From assembly GCA_021296025.1 (NCBI GenBank), contig JAGWBF010000009.1, forward strand, positions 5,200 through 35,806: a stretch of DNA of 30,607 nucleotides, given 5' to 3'. Under the pieces are notes generated by a model that saw only the letters and a list, made by a program, of their open reading frames with translations, ran no database searches and was not told the origin of the DNA. Source of the stretch: Dehalococcoidia bacterium (GTDB lineage Bacteria; Chloroflexota; Dehalococcoidia; Lucifugimonadales; JAGWBF01). Both the position numbers and the translations under genes were made by a program. Shown piece by piece: positions 1 through 7,873 of this stretch; the stretch's first letter is position 1, and the number at the start of each line of letters is the position of its first letter.

Positions 1-131
1 CCTCCCACCCCGTGCAGCATGATCAGTACGTCCACGCTGAGCTGGGAAGCTGAGGAGCCGGCAGGAGATCTCAAGAAGCCGTCCAGCCTTAGCCCGTCCT
101 TAGTCTGTACCTTCACCAGATCGACGTTCAT
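1..131 (-). CDS. alpha/beta hydrolase, N-terminal fragment (runs off the window)
   Basis: Only the first 43 codons are inside the window; the reading frame is open to base 1. The ATG (complement of 129-131) follows a strong aggagg site six bases upstream. The peptide has a first beta-strand region followed by a segment ending LIMLHGVGG. This is the HG oxyanion-loop signature that opens the core of many alpha/beta-hydrolase esterases and peptidases. The nucleophile and the rest of the triad lie outside, so the substrate cannot be inferred. No signal peptide is seen. It is transcribed divergently from the BNR gene at 380. Confidence 0.6.
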   Translation of the reverse strand, partial: MNVDLVKVQTKDGLRLDGFLRSPAGSSASQLSVDVLIMLHGVG

Positions 132-190
132 GTTCTTCCTCCTGTCCTCAGCGGGAGATGTCAAATCTTGCGGGCCTCTCCGTATGCAGG

Positions 191-220
191 AGTGTATGGG
201 CAAGCCATTTCTCGTGTCAA
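191..220 (-). promoter_or_regulatory. sigma-70-type promoter for the alpha/beta hydrolase
   Basis: On the minus strand TTGACA (complement of 215-220) and TACACT (complement of 191-196) are separated by 18 bases. They lie about 60 bases upstream of the hydrolase start. Confidence 0.6.
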
Positions 221-276
221 CGCTGGCCCCATCTCCTCTTCCCCCGTGGTGGGCCGAGGTCTCTACAGTGGCCCAT

Positions 277-305
277 CTGACAACCGCACGGGCCGGTGGT
301 ATTAT
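277..305 (+). promoter_or_regulatory. sigma-70-type promoter for the BNR gene
   Basis: CTGACA at 277-282 and TATTAT at 300-305 are separated by 17 bases. They lie about 75 bases upstream of the ATG at 380 and diverge from the promoter at 191-220. Confidence 0.55.
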
Positions 306-379
306 TGAGCCATTCCCAACCCAGGCGATTTCACCTGAAGACCGCTGGGGCTGCCCATCATTTCATAGAGGAGGACAGC

Positions 380-1378
380 ATGGTACAGACGGCAAGCAAA
401 CCCTATATCTACGTAGGCGGTGAGAAGGGGGGTCTTGTAAGGAAGCAGGAAGGCGACACCTCTTGGGAGGCCTTAACCAACGGCCTGCCCGCCGACCTCG
501 TGGTGGTACAGGTGGCGGTCAATCCGTCGCGGCCCGAGCTGGTGCTGTTGGGGAGCCGCAAGGGCGCTTACATCAGCTACGACCGGGGTGACAGCTGGAG
601 CGCTGTGGCCCTGCCCGAATCGGGACTGGAGATCTGGTCCTTCGCCTTCCACCCAACCCAGCCCGATACCATCTACGTCGGTACCGCGCCTGCCCAAATC
701 TACCGAAGCCGGGACGCCGGGGTTACCTGGGACACCCTTCCCATCGTCATCGACCCCGCGGCAGTGTGTGACCTGGGCTTCCCAACCCGGATCATTGCCA
801 TGGTGGTCAACCCTGCCAACCCAACGGAGATGTACGCGGGCATGGAGGTGGGTGGCATGATTCGCAGCTTGGACGGGGGCGATAGCTGGGAATCCATAAA
901 CAATGGCATGATCGGCGACGAGGACAAGGTGGATATCCACGGCGTTGCCATGAGTTCCCTGGAGCCCGAGACTCCCTACATGATCACCCGGCTGGGGCCT
1001 TGGCGGGGGCACGACCGGGGCAGCCGCTGGGAGTTCATAGACCTGAAGCCCTTCAGCCCGATAACCCACACCAGGGACTTCAAGCTGGACCCCCACGCGC
1101 CCGGCACCCTCTATGCAGGGGTGGGCGCCAGTGTGTACGGCGAGGATGGTGCCCTCCTGCGCTCATCGGACATGGGGAAGACGTGGGAGAGGGCGGATAA
1201 GGGCGTTAAGCCCAACAGCACCGTGCGCTGCGTTTCGCTGAGCAGCAGCAGTCCTTCCACGATCTACTGCTGCACCCGTTATGGCCAGGTGTTTGGCAGC
1301 GGGGACGGTGGGGACACATGGCAGGAGTACCAGCTGCCCGAGGGGGTAACCGAGCTTCGGGCGGTGGCGGTCAGCTAA
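380..1378 (+). CDS. BNR/Asp-box repeat (sialidase-like beta-propeller) protein
   Basis: 332-residue protein with repeated Asp boxes (S-x-D-x-G-x-[TS]-W): SYDRGDSW, SRDAGVTW, SLDGGDSW, SSDMGKTW, SGDGGDTW, plus one degenerate GHDRGSRW. This is the pattern of the BNR/sialidase/YCF48-like beta-propeller superfamily. The spacing of the boxes fits a propeller of about six or seven blades. The start at 380 is chosen because gaggagg precedes it by about six bases; the frame is open further upstream to 296 but without such a site. No signal peptide is seen, so a cytoplasmic location is likely. The arginine triad and acid residues of true sialidases are not evident, so glycosidase activity is unlikely; a binding or scaffold role is inference. 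A clear paralogue lies at 21536-22582. The gene is convergent with the MBL gene, with a gap of four bases. Confidence 0.8.
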   Translation: MVQTASKPYIYVGGEKGGLVRKQEGDTSWEALTNGLPADLVVVQVAVNPSRPELVLLGSRKGAYISYDRGDSWSAVALPESGLEIWSFAFHPTQPDTIYVGTAPAQIYRSRDAGVTWDTLPIVIDPAAVCDLGFPTRIIAMVVNPANPTEMYAGMEVGGMIRSLDGGDSWESINNGMIGDEDKVDIHGVAMSSLEPETPYMITRLGPWRGHDRGSRWEFIDLKPFSPITHTRDFKLDPHAPGTLYAGVGASVYGEDGALLRSSDMGKTWERADKGVKPNSTVRCVSLSSSSPSTIYCCTRYGQVFGSGDGGDTWQEYQLPEGVTELRAVAVS

Positions 1379-1382
1379 CCCC

Positions 1383-2363
1383 CTAGGTCAGCTCCAAGGT
1401 GGTGCCGACGCTGCTGGCTACGAAGGCCTCGGGCATTGTTGCAGCCAGCTGGTGGCATGCCGACCAGCCTGTGCAGTGGCCGGGCATCACGTACTGAGGA
1501 CCAATCTCCCTGATCATGGATACGGTCTGGGGAATCAGGGGCGCCATGAGGCTGCCCGTCAGGTGAAAGCCACCCACAAGGGCATGGACGTTCTGGATGC
1601 CAGTCAGCTCCTGAGCATTGCGCAGGGTGTTAATGATGCCCGAATGCCCACACCCGGTGACGATAACCAACCCCTTGCCCCGTAGGTTGATGATGACGCA
1701 CTGATCGTCGGATATGAGGGGGTCCGGCTCCCAGCCGTGCTCCCGGTGGGCGTGGTGATATGGGTTGCCCGTCTCGAAGCTGCTGGTGCGCCGAATCTCC
1801 CCAGACACCAGAGCCATGCCATCCACCAGCATGGAAGGCCCAACCTCTTCGATCACCTCGATGTCCTCCGCCCTAAAGTCCGATCTTCTGGGGGCCGGGT
1901 AGTTGAGCTGGTGTCCGTCGGGCAGGATCACCCTGCGCTCGAGGAAGGCGTCGGGATGGAGCACCAGGGGCAGGGAGCGGGAGCCCAGCCTGTCCACCAG
2001 CCCCAGAAGTCCCATGGAGTGGTCCGGGTGGCCGTGGCTGATGGTGACGGCGCGGATCTCACGGGCGTCGGCACCCAGGGCATCCATGTTCTTGAGGAGC
2101 CCATAGGCGCTGACGCCGGTGTCGTACATGAGGGTGGCGCTGCGGTCGCCCTGGGTCACCTGGATCAGGGTGGAGTAGCCATGCTCGGCCACGGCCGATT
2201 CCCAGGGATTGGGGACCTCACCGAGGGAGTCCTGCCACGCAGGCCCCAAGGGGTACCTTTCAACTGCGCCACCACTGGGTAGAAGCAGGTCGATGGTGTT
2301 GTCCACCAGGACGGTTATCCTGACCTTGTCCACCTCGGGTAGATTGATGACCTGCTGGGACAA
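1383..2363 (-). CDS. MBL-fold metallo-hydrolase, Mj0301/COG1237-like
   Basis: 326 residues. The metallo-beta-lactamase motif SHGHPDH lies at about residues 109-115 (H110, H112, D114, H115). A second metal-ligand motif, VTGCGHSGI, lies near 236-243, followed by GGFHL and a late PGHCTGW histidine. GCGHSGI and GGFHL are typical of the COG1237 subfamily, which includes the archaeal dihydropterin-ribofuranosylaminobenzene phosphate synthase-like protein Mj0301. Members differ widely in substrate, so no reaction is assigned. The start is TTG at 2363, with GGAGG five bases upstream; no better ATG lies nearby. The gene has its own promoter at 2397-2424, divergent from the TPR gene. It is probably cytoplasmic and monocistronic. 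Confidence 0.85.
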   Translation of the reverse strand: MSQQVINLPEVDKVRITVLVDNTIDLLLPSGGAVERYPLGPAWQDSLGEVPNPWESAVAEHGYSTLIQVTQGDRSATLMYDTGVSAYGLLKNMDALGADAREIRAVTISHGHPDHSMGLLGLVDRLGSRSLPLVLHPDAFLERRVILPDGHQLNYPAPRRSDFRAEDIEVIEEVGPSMLVDGMALVSGEIRRTSSFETGNPYHHAHREHGWEPDPLISDDQCVIINLRGKGLVIVTGCGHSGIINTLRNAQELTGIQNVHALVGGFHLTGSLMAPLIPQTVSMIREIGPQYVMPGHCTGWSACHQLAATMPEAFVASSVGTTLELT

Positions 2364-2396
2364 CTTCTCCTCCGTGGCAGCCCTTGAATGAGACCG

Positions 2397-2424
2397 ATTT
2401 TATGCTGACCAGTATGGATGTCAA
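2397..2424 (-). promoter_or_regulatory. sigma-70-type promoter for the MBL hydrolase
   Basis: Minus-strand TTGACA (complement of 2419-2424) and TAAAAT (complement of 2397-2402) are 16 bases apart. They lie about 34 bases upstream of the TTG start. Confidence 0.6.
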
Positions 2425-2449
2425 CCTTGAAACCCCTTCACCATCCAGG

Positions 2450-2478
2450 TTGACTAACCATAACCCCTTACCTAGAAT
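2450..2478 (+). promoter_or_regulatory. sigma-70-type promoter for the TPR gene
   Basis: TTGACT at 2450-2455 and TAGAAT at 2473-2478 are separated by 17 bases. They leave a leader of about 90 bases before the ATG at 2574. They diverge from the promoter at 2397-2424. Confidence 0.6.
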
Positions 2479-2573
2479 TTCCCTAACGCCAGCTTTGTTT
2501 CTCAGCAGCCCTTCCGTCTGTTTGACCGCGGGCTGGAATGGACCGGCGCCCGCAGAAGAGAGGTAGAGCAGTT

Positions 2574-4007
2574 ATGAGCACCCTCGACCGGTACGACCTT
2601 CCAATAACCACATCATCCCCTGAGGCTGCCGACCACTACATCCGGGGTGTGGACTTGGTCCTTGCTCAGCAGTACGGCCCGGAGGATGCGCTGACCGCCG
2701 CCGTGGAGGCCGATGAGGGGTTTGCCGCCGCTCATGTTGCCTTGGGGATGGTGCGGATGATGCGAGGCGCGGCCCCCCAGTCCAGGGAGAGCATGCGGCA
2801 GGCCCATGATACTGCGGGGGGTGTGTCCAAGAGGGAGCGCCAGCAGATCGAGATCATCGACCTTTGGGTAAGAGGTGAGGGCCACAAGGCGGTCGCCCGA
2901 TTGCGGGAGCACCTTGCCGAATATCCCCGGGATTGCATGATGATCCGCCTGGCCCAGAGACTGTTCATCAGGGGTTGCAGCAGCGTCGGCTCCGGAGATG
3001 CCAACTTCCCTCCGGTCTACTACGCCCTCCTCAGCAGCATCTCCCCGGCCTACGGGGAGGACTGGGCCTTCTACGGCCAATACGCTTGGGCCAATCATGA
3101 GATCGGCCTCATAGATGAGGGCATGCGCCTAGCCCAACGCTCCCTGGATATGCGGCCCGATAACGCGGTCGCAGCCCACTCCATAGCCCATGTGCACTTC
3201 GAGACTGGCGATCCGTCGGGGGGCGCGGACTTCCTGGGCACCTGGTTGGGCACATTGGACAAGAGGGCGGACTACCGGGTACACCTATCATGGCACCAAG
3301 CCCTGTTCGAGCTGGCCCTGGGACGCCAGCAGAAAGTGGAAAGCTGGTACTACGAAGAGATCGAGCCGTCCCTCAGGAGGGGACGGCTGGCCTCCCTAGC
3401 GGAGGGGGCCTCCCTGCTGTGGCGCATGCAGGTCTATTCGGGGGCTGCGCCCACCCTGCCCTGGGATGTAGTGTGCCCCCTGGCTGCTCCGGCGGCTGAG
3501 AAGGCGGGAGTGGCCTTTGGGGATGCTCACGCAGCCCTGGCATTGGCTGGGTCAGGCGATCATGACGCCCTGGGCAGGATGCTGGATTGCCTCCAGGCTG
3601 AAGCCGGGAAGGGCAACGCCCTTGCGGGAGAGGTGATGGTACCCCTGGTGCAGGGCCTGGATGCCTTTGCCCACGAAGACTACGACAGCGCAGTCAAGCA
3701 CCTGGGTCCCCTGGAGGATCAGATCGTGCGCATCGGCGGGAGCCACGCCCAGCGGGAGGTGTTCGAAGACACCATCCTGGAAGCCTACCTGCGTGCGGGA
3801 GAGTTCGATGCGGCCGAAGCTATGCTGACGGAGCGCCTGAGTCGACGCTCCACCCCAAGGGACACCTTCTGGCTGGGTCGTCTGGAGGCCGGAAGGGGCG
3901 CCGATGATGAGGCTCAAGGACGGTTCCGGGATGCAGAGGAAGCATGGCAGACCGCCGACGGCTCCTTCCCCGAGCTGGACATCCTGAGACGCATGGCCCG
4001 GAACTAG
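2574..4007 (+). CDS. TTC38-like tetratricopeptide repeat protein
   Basis: 477 residues, rich in alpha-helix and alanine, with TPR-like helical pairs throughout. The N-terminus (DLPITTSSPEAADHY near residues 6-20), the central HSIAHVHFETGD and the LSWHQALFELALG segment match the plan of the TTC38/StaR-like family. In that family a histidine-rich central segment lies between TPR arrays. Bacterial members are found in secondary-metabolite and catabolic loci, but their biochemical function is not established. The start at 2574 is favoured by gaggt upstream and by the family N-terminus; an in-frame ATG at 2538 is less likely. No signal peptide or membrane segment is seen. The LLM gene follows 80 bases later with no clear promoter between, so co-transcription is likely. 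Confidence 0.75.
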   Translation: MSTLDRYDLPITTSSPEAADHYIRGVDLVLAQQYGPEDALTAAVEADEGFAAAHVALGMVRMMRGAAPQSRESMRQAHDTAGGVSKRERQQIEIIDLWVRGEGHKAVARLREHLAEYPRDCMMIRLAQRLFIRGCSSVGSGDANFPPVYYALLSSISPAYGEDWAFYGQYAWANHEIGLIDEGMRLAQRSLDMRPDNAVAAHSIAHVHFETGDPSGGADFLGTWLGTLDKRADYRVHLSWHQALFELALGRQQKVESWYYEEIEPSLRRGRLASLAEGASLLWRMQVYSGAAPTLPWDVVCPLAAPAAEKAGVAFGDAHAALALAGSGDHDALGRMLDCLQAEAGKGNALAGEVMVPLVQGLDAFAHEDYDSAVKHLGPLEDQIVRIGGSHAQREVFEDTILEAYLRAGEFDAAEAMLTERLSRRSTPRDTFWLGRLEAGRGADDEAQGRFRDAEEAWQTADGSFPELDILRRMARN

Positions 4008-4087
4008 CCCCCGCGCATTCGATTTTCCGTAGCCGACCGCCTTCAAAAAGGGACAGATTCGGTCACGGGCATTTCATGGAGTGAAAG

Positions 4088-5074
4088 ATGCAAGTCGGGA
4101 CTGTGTTTATGTCGTTCATGGGCGGGCCGCCGGGGTATCGCCGGGAGTTTGGTCAGTGGATTAACGAAGCGGAGGTTTTGCTGGAACGCCTGTCCCGGGC
4201 GGGATTCACCTTTGTCGCCTTCACCCACTCCTACCAGTCTGCCGGTTCGGGAGGAATACAGCCCTTGGTGCTGCTCTCGCGCCTAGCTCCCATATCGGTT
4301 GACCTGAGACTAGCGACCCAGGTGCTCCTCCTCCCCCTGATGAATGCCATGGATGTTGCCTACAACGCGGTCACCCTGGACCATATCACCGAGGGCCGCC
4401 TGGACCTGGGAGTTGGGCTGGGATACCACCCCCTGGAACTGGAGCCTTTTGGACTCTCCAGGGCCGACCGGGTGCCCAAGTTCGAGGAGTCGGTCCGGCT
4501 GATGAAGGAGTTCTGGAAGGGAGAACCGGTGCATTTCCGAGGCAGGTACCATAACGTTTCCGGCACCTGCCTCAACCTATCCCCCGTGCAAAACCCCCAT
4601 CCTCCCCTTTGGGGATCCTCCCAGAGCCACGGCGCGTCGGCCAGGGCAGGGCGCATCCTAGACGGCATCGTAATAGGGCCCCAGACCACCTTCAAGGATG
4701 TGGGGGGCCTGCTGGGTACCTTCAGATCGGCATGGTCTGATAACCATGTGGAAGCCCCGGAACGAGTCGGGGCTTGGAGGGTGTTCCTGCTGGGAGACAG
4801 CCCGGAGGATGGGTACCGCAGGGGAGTGCAGGGAGGCAGGCTGACCTTCAAGCGTTACCACGAAGGAAGCATGCAGGAGGAGCTCCGGGAAGATACGTTC
4901 CAGGACTGGACCATTTCGGGCAGCTATCGGGACTGCCTGGCCGGTCTCCGCAGGTGCCGGGATGAACTGGGCCTCACCCACGTAACCTGCCAGTTCTACA
5001 ACCTCCCCGAAAGCTTCGAAGAGAGGATGGAGTGGCTGGACGGTTTCGGCAGCGAGGTCATCGCCAAGCTGTAG
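4088..5074 (+). CDS. LLM class flavin-dependent oxidoreductase (bacterial luciferase-like)
   Basis: 328 residues. The TIM-barrel luciferase-like pattern is clear: an early strand MQVGTVFMSFMGG, LATQVLLLPLMNAMDVAYNAVTLDHITEGRLDLGVGLGYH at about 78-112, then the FEESVRLMKEFWKGEPVHFRGRYH segment typical of F420- or FMNH2-dependent members. The family carries out oxidation by reduced flavin and O2, or F420-dependent hydride transfer. The sequence does not show which applies, and the substrate is unknown. The ATG is preceded by ggagtga about five bases upstream. It is likely the second gene of the TPR transcript. Two further LLM genes lie at 20303 and 30035. Confidence 0.88.
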   Translation: MQVGTVFMSFMGGPPGYRREFGQWINEAEVLLERLSRAGFTFVAFTHSYQSAGSGGIQPLVLLSRLAPISVDLRLATQVLLLPLMNAMDVAYNAVTLDHITEGRLDLGVGLGYHPLELEPFGLSRADRVPKFEESVRLMKEFWKGEPVHFRGRYHNVSGTCLNLSPVQNPHPPLWGSSQSHGASARAGRILDGIVIGPQTTFKDVGGLLGTFRSAWSDNHVEAPERVGAWRVFLLGDSPEDGYRRGVQGGRLTFKRYHEGSMQEELREDTFQDWTISGSYRDCLAGLRRCRDELGLTHVTCQFYNLPESFEERMEWLDGFGSEVIAKL

Positions 5075-5173
5075 GGTTCCCCTTATAACAGTGCGAGCGA
5101 GAACTTAATAACACTTGGTAGGAGCAAGCCTTCTCCAGCCAGGGGCGAGGAAACAAGTTGCCCGGAGGCTGCT

Positions 5174-5203
5174 TTGACTTGCGGCAAAGGCCCATGCTAG
5201 AAT
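5174..5203 (+). promoter_or_regulatory. promoter of the thiamine riboswitch operon
   Basis: TTGACT at 5174-5179 and TAGAAT at 5198-5203 are separated by 18 bases. Transcription would start near 5210, just before the TPP aptamer. The 100 bases before it (5075-5173) show no gene or other feature. Confidence 0.65.
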
Positions 5204-5225
5204 TTTGTATCTCGTTAGCACCACA

Positions 5226-5318
5226 TTCGGGAGCTTGGGCAAGCCAGGCTGAGAGGGTGGCCAGGACTCGTCACCGACCGTTATACCTGAACCGGGTAAT
5301 GCCGGCGAAGGGATAAGT
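5226..5318 (+). promoter_or_regulatory. TPP riboswitch (THI element)
   Basis: The conserved THI-box parts are present in order: CGGGAGC at the 5' side, CTGAGA at 5249-5254, ACCTGA at 5285-5290, the GGGTAATGCC-type P4 loop at 5294-5303, and GCGAAGGGA closing at about 5305-5313. The P3 arm (ggtgg...tcacc) is also visible. It sits between a strong promoter and a terminator hairpin directly upstream of thiG, as expected for TPP-induced premature termination of a thiamine biosynthesis operon. The P1 stem is weak by eye, so the ends are approximate. Confidence 0.92.
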
Positions 5319-5338
5319 CGATGATCAGTCAAGACGCA

Positions 5339-5367
5339 CCGTCAGGCTTCCCCCTGGCGGTTTTTCT
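5339..5367 (+). terminator. Rho-independent terminator, expression platform of the TPP riboswitch
   Basis: An eight-pair stem (5339-5346 ccgtcagg with 5353-5360 cctggcgg, one G-T pair) has a six-base loop and is followed directly by TTTTTCTT. It lies between the aptamer and the thiG start, so it is the likely OFF structure when TPP is bound. I did not resolve the competing antiterminator pairing. Confidence 0.85.
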
Positions 5368-5397
5368 TAGGTTTCCAGGGTGAGAAAGGAGTCCATC

Positions 5398-6189
5398 ATG
5401 GATGAACATCTAGTGATCGCCGGAAGGGTGTTCCACTCCCGGCTCATCCTGGGCACCGGCAAGTACAGGACCTCGGAAGAGATGGTCGAGTCCATACAGG
5501 CTTCGGGCACTGAGATGGTTACGGTGGCTATCCGAAGGCTGGACCTGGATGACCCCAACAAGAAGACAATCCTGGACTATATCGACTGGAACATCTACCA
5601 GGTGCTTCCGAATACAGCGGGAAGCAAGACGGTCGAGGAAGCCCTCTTTACCGCCCGGCTGGGCAGGTCCGTCACCAACAGCAACTGGGTGAAGCTGGAG
5701 GTCATTCCCGACCCCAAGTACCTCCTTCCCGATCCTGTGGGGACCCTGGCAGCCGCCGAGCAGCTCGTCAGGGAGGGCTTCGTGGTGTTGCCCTACATCC
5801 ACGCCGACCCTGTGCTTGCCAAGCACCTGGAAGAGGCGGGCTGCGCCACGGTGATGCCCCTGGGATCGGCCATAGGCTCCGGCCAGGGCATCCATACGGC
5901 CGAGGAGATACGCATCATCATCGAGCAGGCCAATGTGCCGGTGGTGGTTGATGCAGGTCTCGGGGTGCCGTCGGATGCTTCCGAAGCCTTGGAGATGGGT
6001 GCCGACGCCGTCCTGGTAAACACAGCCATCGCCCAGGCCCAGGACCCCGTCCTGATGGCCCAAGCCTTTCAGAAGGGTGTGCAGGCGGGCCGGGATGCCT
6101 ACGTAGCAGGCCGCATACCCCGCCAGTCCTACGCATCCGCCAGCAGCCCCACCCAGGACGTCCCCCAGCCCATCCCGTCCGCCAGGTAG
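5398..6189 (+). CDS. thiG: thiazole synthase ThiG
   Basis: 263 residues, the normal ThiG length. ThiG forms the thiazole phosphate of thiamine from 1-deoxy-D-xylulose 5-phosphate, dehydroglycine and ThiS thiocarboxylate. Visible landmarks are SRLILGTGKY near the N-terminus, TEMVTVAIRR, and NWVKLEVIPD near residue 100 carrying the Schiff-base lysine. Later come AAEQLVREGFVVLPYI, MPLGSAIGSGQG and VVVDAGLGVPSDA, with a phosphate-binding end AVLVNTAIAQAQDP. The ATG at 5398 has aaaggag six bases upstream and is preferred over the in-frame start at 5380. It is the first gene of the riboswitch operon; the tenI-like gene follows after 15 bases. Identification is firm. Confidence 0.96.
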   Translation: MDEHLVIAGRVFHSRLILGTGKYRTSEEMVESIQASGTEMVTVAIRRLDLDDPNKKTILDYIDWNIYQVLPNTAGSKTVEEALFTARLGRSVTNSNWVKLEVIPDPKYLLPDPVGTLAAAEQLVREGFVVLPYIHADPVLAKHLEEAGCATVMPLGSAIGSGQGIHTAEEIRIIIEQANVPVVVDAGLGVPSDASEALEMGADAVLVNTAIAQAQDPVLMAQAFQKGVQAGRDAYVAGRIPRQSYASASSPTQDVPQPIPSAR

Positions 6190-6204
6190 GCTGGTCAGGG
6201 AGCG

Positions 6205-6888
6205 ATGAAACCTTCGGTCCCGATGCCCTGCCTGTGCGTCGTAACCGACCGGAGCTTCTTCATGTGCGACACAGACCGCATGGTCCGGTGCTTGAGCGAC
6301 GCCGTTGCGGGCGGGGCCAGCATGGTGCAGGTCAGGGAGAGGGGCATGGATGACCAGGCCATTCTGGAGCTTGCCAGGGAGCTTCGCCGTATCACCCGTG
6401 GCTCCGCCCTCCTGATGGTGAACGGAAGCCCGGAGTTGGCCGCAGCCTGCGATGCCGATGGGGTGCAGCTTCCGGAGGCGGGAGCGGCTGTGGACGTTGC
6501 GAGAGGCATAGTAGGAGATGGTAAGCTGGTAGGGAGGTCCGTGCATTCTGTTAGCGGCGCAATCGACGCCGAACGGGAAGGGGCCGATCTGCTGGTGGCG
6601 GGCACCATCTATGCCAGCCGGTCCCACACAGGAGTCGAACCCTCCGGTCCCAGCCTTCTCAGCAACATTGCCCGCCAAGTGTCCCTGCCCTTACTGGGCA
6701 TAGGGGGCATAGGCCCTGGCAACATCGGGACCATCATCGACGCCGGCGCTTGGGGCGCTGCCGTTATCTCGGCCGTGTTGGAGGCTTCCGATCCCGGGGA
6801 GGCGTGCCGGGACATGATTGCGCAGATGAAGCAGGCGTCAACCTCAACAGGTGGAGACGCCCGAAACTTCCAGGGAAGCGACGCATGA
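6205..6888 (+). CDS. TenI/ThiE-family protein, most like thiazole tautomerase TenI
   Basis: 227 residues, TIM-barrel ThiE/TenI family. ThiE joins the thiazole and pyrimidine phosphates; TenI aromatises the thiazole product of ThiG. Several sites favour TenI. The segment VGRSVHSVSGAIDAEREGAD matches the TenI GRSVHS pattern with its histidine. The ThiE HxGQxD magnesium loop is replaced by VQLPEAG, and the ThiE asparagine-aspartate pair is NG (MVNGSP). QxRxK appears as QVRER. The phosphate-binding GIGGIGPGNI is kept. Placement between thiG and thiS also fits thiazole formation. Automatic annotation would probably read thiamine-phosphate synthase, and residual ThiE activity cannot be excluded. 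The ATG at 6205 has a cagggag site; the 3' end overlaps thiS by four bases (ATGA). Confidence 0.85.
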   Translation: MKPSVPMPCLCVVTDRSFFMCDTDRMVRCLSDAVAGGASMVQVRERGMDDQAILELARELRRITRGSALLMVNGSPELAAACDADGVQLPEAGAAVDVARGIVGDGKLVGRSVHSVSGAIDAEREGADLLVAGTIYASRSHTGVEPSGPSLLSNIARQVSLPLLGIGGIGPGNIGTIIDAGAWGAAVISAVLEASDPGEACRDMIAQMKQASTSTGGDARNFQGSDA

Positions 6889-7088
6889 TTAAGCTGGTGG
6901 TCAACGGAAAGATTCGAGAGCTGGAGGGAAGCCAGGACTTGGTCAGCTTCCTGGAAAGCTATGGCATAAACATCCAGCACATCGCCGTGGGGTACAACGG
7001 CACCGTGCTGGAGAAGGACCGGTTCTCTGAGACCATGCTCCAGGATGGGGATGTCCTGGAGGTGGTGCGCCCCGTCGGCGGGGGCTGA
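6885..7088 (+). CDS. thiS: sulfur carrier protein ThiS
   Basis: 67 residues, ubiquitin-like beta-grasp protein. It starts MIKLVVNGKIRELEG and ends VVRPVGGG, with the C-terminal diglycine needed for adenylation and thiocarboxylate formation. ThiS donates sulfur to ThiG. The start codon overlaps the stop of the preceding gene in ATGA, suggesting translational coupling. It is the last gene of the riboswitch operon; the activating ThiF and the glycine or tyrosine oxidising enzyme are not in this window. Confidence 0.93.
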   Translation: MIKLVVNGKIRELEGSQDLVSFLESYGINIQHIAVGYNGTVLEKDRFSETMLQDGDVLEVVRPVGGG

Positions 7089-7112
7089 CCTCTCATCCTT
7101 CGGAAGGCCCGA

Positions 7113-7652
7113 TCAGGCCACAGCCTGCACCAGCTTGGCCCCCAGGATCTGCTCCATGTGCTTCAGGGCCCACGCGTGGGCGTCGCCGTCGAAGCTTGCC
7201 ACACAGTCGGTGGGCACCTCCACTTGGTAGTCCCTGTTGCGGGCATCTGCCGTAGTGTGAAGGACACAGATGTCGGTGCACACCCCGCAGACTATGATCT
7301 TGTCCACACTAATGGCTTCCAGCTGGTCGGCAAGGTCGGTGCCGAAGAAGCCGCTGTACCGGCTCTTGGGGAGCACGTTCCCCCCGGATGGTTCAACGTA
7401 TTCGGCCAGCTCGGGCACCACATTGGTCTCATCGGTGCCCTTGACGCAGTGGACTGGAAACATCTGGAATTCCAGGTCATCTGGATCGTGGTTGTCGCTG
7501 ACGAATAGTATTCTCGATCCCTGGTTCTTTTCCCGCTCCAGCAGGGTGCGGACGTTGGAGATGATGTCCCGGCAGCCATCGCCGCAGTACAGGTTGTGCC
7601 CCGGCTCCATGAACCCCTTCAGCATATCTACGACCAGCACTACGTTCGACAT
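7113..7652 (-). CDS. cysteine hydrolase, nicotinamidase-like (isochorismatase fold)
   Basis: 179 residues. The triad of the isochorismatase-like cysteine hydrolases is intact: D9 (VVDMLKGF), K96 (LPKSRYSGFFGTDL) and C129 (GVCTDICV). Metal-site residues typical of nicotinamidases are seen at DNHD (53-56) and in FPVHCVKGT (65-73). Together they point to nicotinamidase (nicotinamide to nicotinate, NAD salvage), though related ureido- or amidohydrolases cannot be ruled out. The start has gggaggag upstream. It is convergent with thiS (24-base gap) and has its own promoter at 7689-7717. It contrasts with the second family member at 22796, which lacks the cysteine. Confidence 0.85.
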   Translation of the reverse strand: MSNVVLVVDMLKGFMEPGHNLYCGDGCRDIISNVRTLLEREKNQGSRILFVSDNHDPDDLEFQMFPVHCVKGTDETNVVPELAEYVEPSGGNVLPKSRYSGFFGTDLADQLEAISVDKIIVCGVCTDICVLHTTADARNRDYQVEVPTDCVASFDGDAHAWALKHMEQILGAKLVQAVA

Positions 7653-7688
7653 TTCGCTCCTCCCGGTAGGGGCTGGTTTCCAACCTCC

Positions 7689-7717
7689 ATTTTAAGCCCA
7701 GGCTACCAGGGTAGCAA
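7689..7717 (-). promoter_or_regulatory. promoter for the nicotinamidase-like gene
   Basis: Minus-strand TTGCTA (complement of 7712-7717) and TAAAAT (complement of 7689-7694) are 17 bases apart, about 37 bases before the ATG. Confidence 0.5.
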
Positions 7718-7730
7718 GGAACGTCCAACC

Positions 7731-7759
7731 TCGACAGCCTTGCCCCCAGCAGGTAGAAT
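7731..7759 (+). promoter_or_regulatory. promoter for the TIM-barrel isomerase, dehydrogenase and oxidase run
   Basis: TCGACA at 7731-7736 and TAGAAT at 7754-7759 are 17 bases apart. The two divergent -35 boxes here are only 13 bases apart, so the two promoters may influence each other. The leader before 7874 is about 108 bases; no structure was recognised in it. Confidence 0.5.
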
Positions 7760-7873
7760 TACCCAGTTAACCAAGCTGACTGCCCCGTTCAAACTGTGCG
7801 GTCTTTCAGACTCGCCGGGTTTGGAATCCAGGGCTGGGGCAACCGGCCCATTTCATGCTCTACGGGAGAAGAT

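Noticed and set aside
5410..6678. Minus-strand open frame of 422 codons
   Set aside because: Antisense shadow of thiG and the tenI-like gene, rich in Gly/His/Arg, without recognisable domains.
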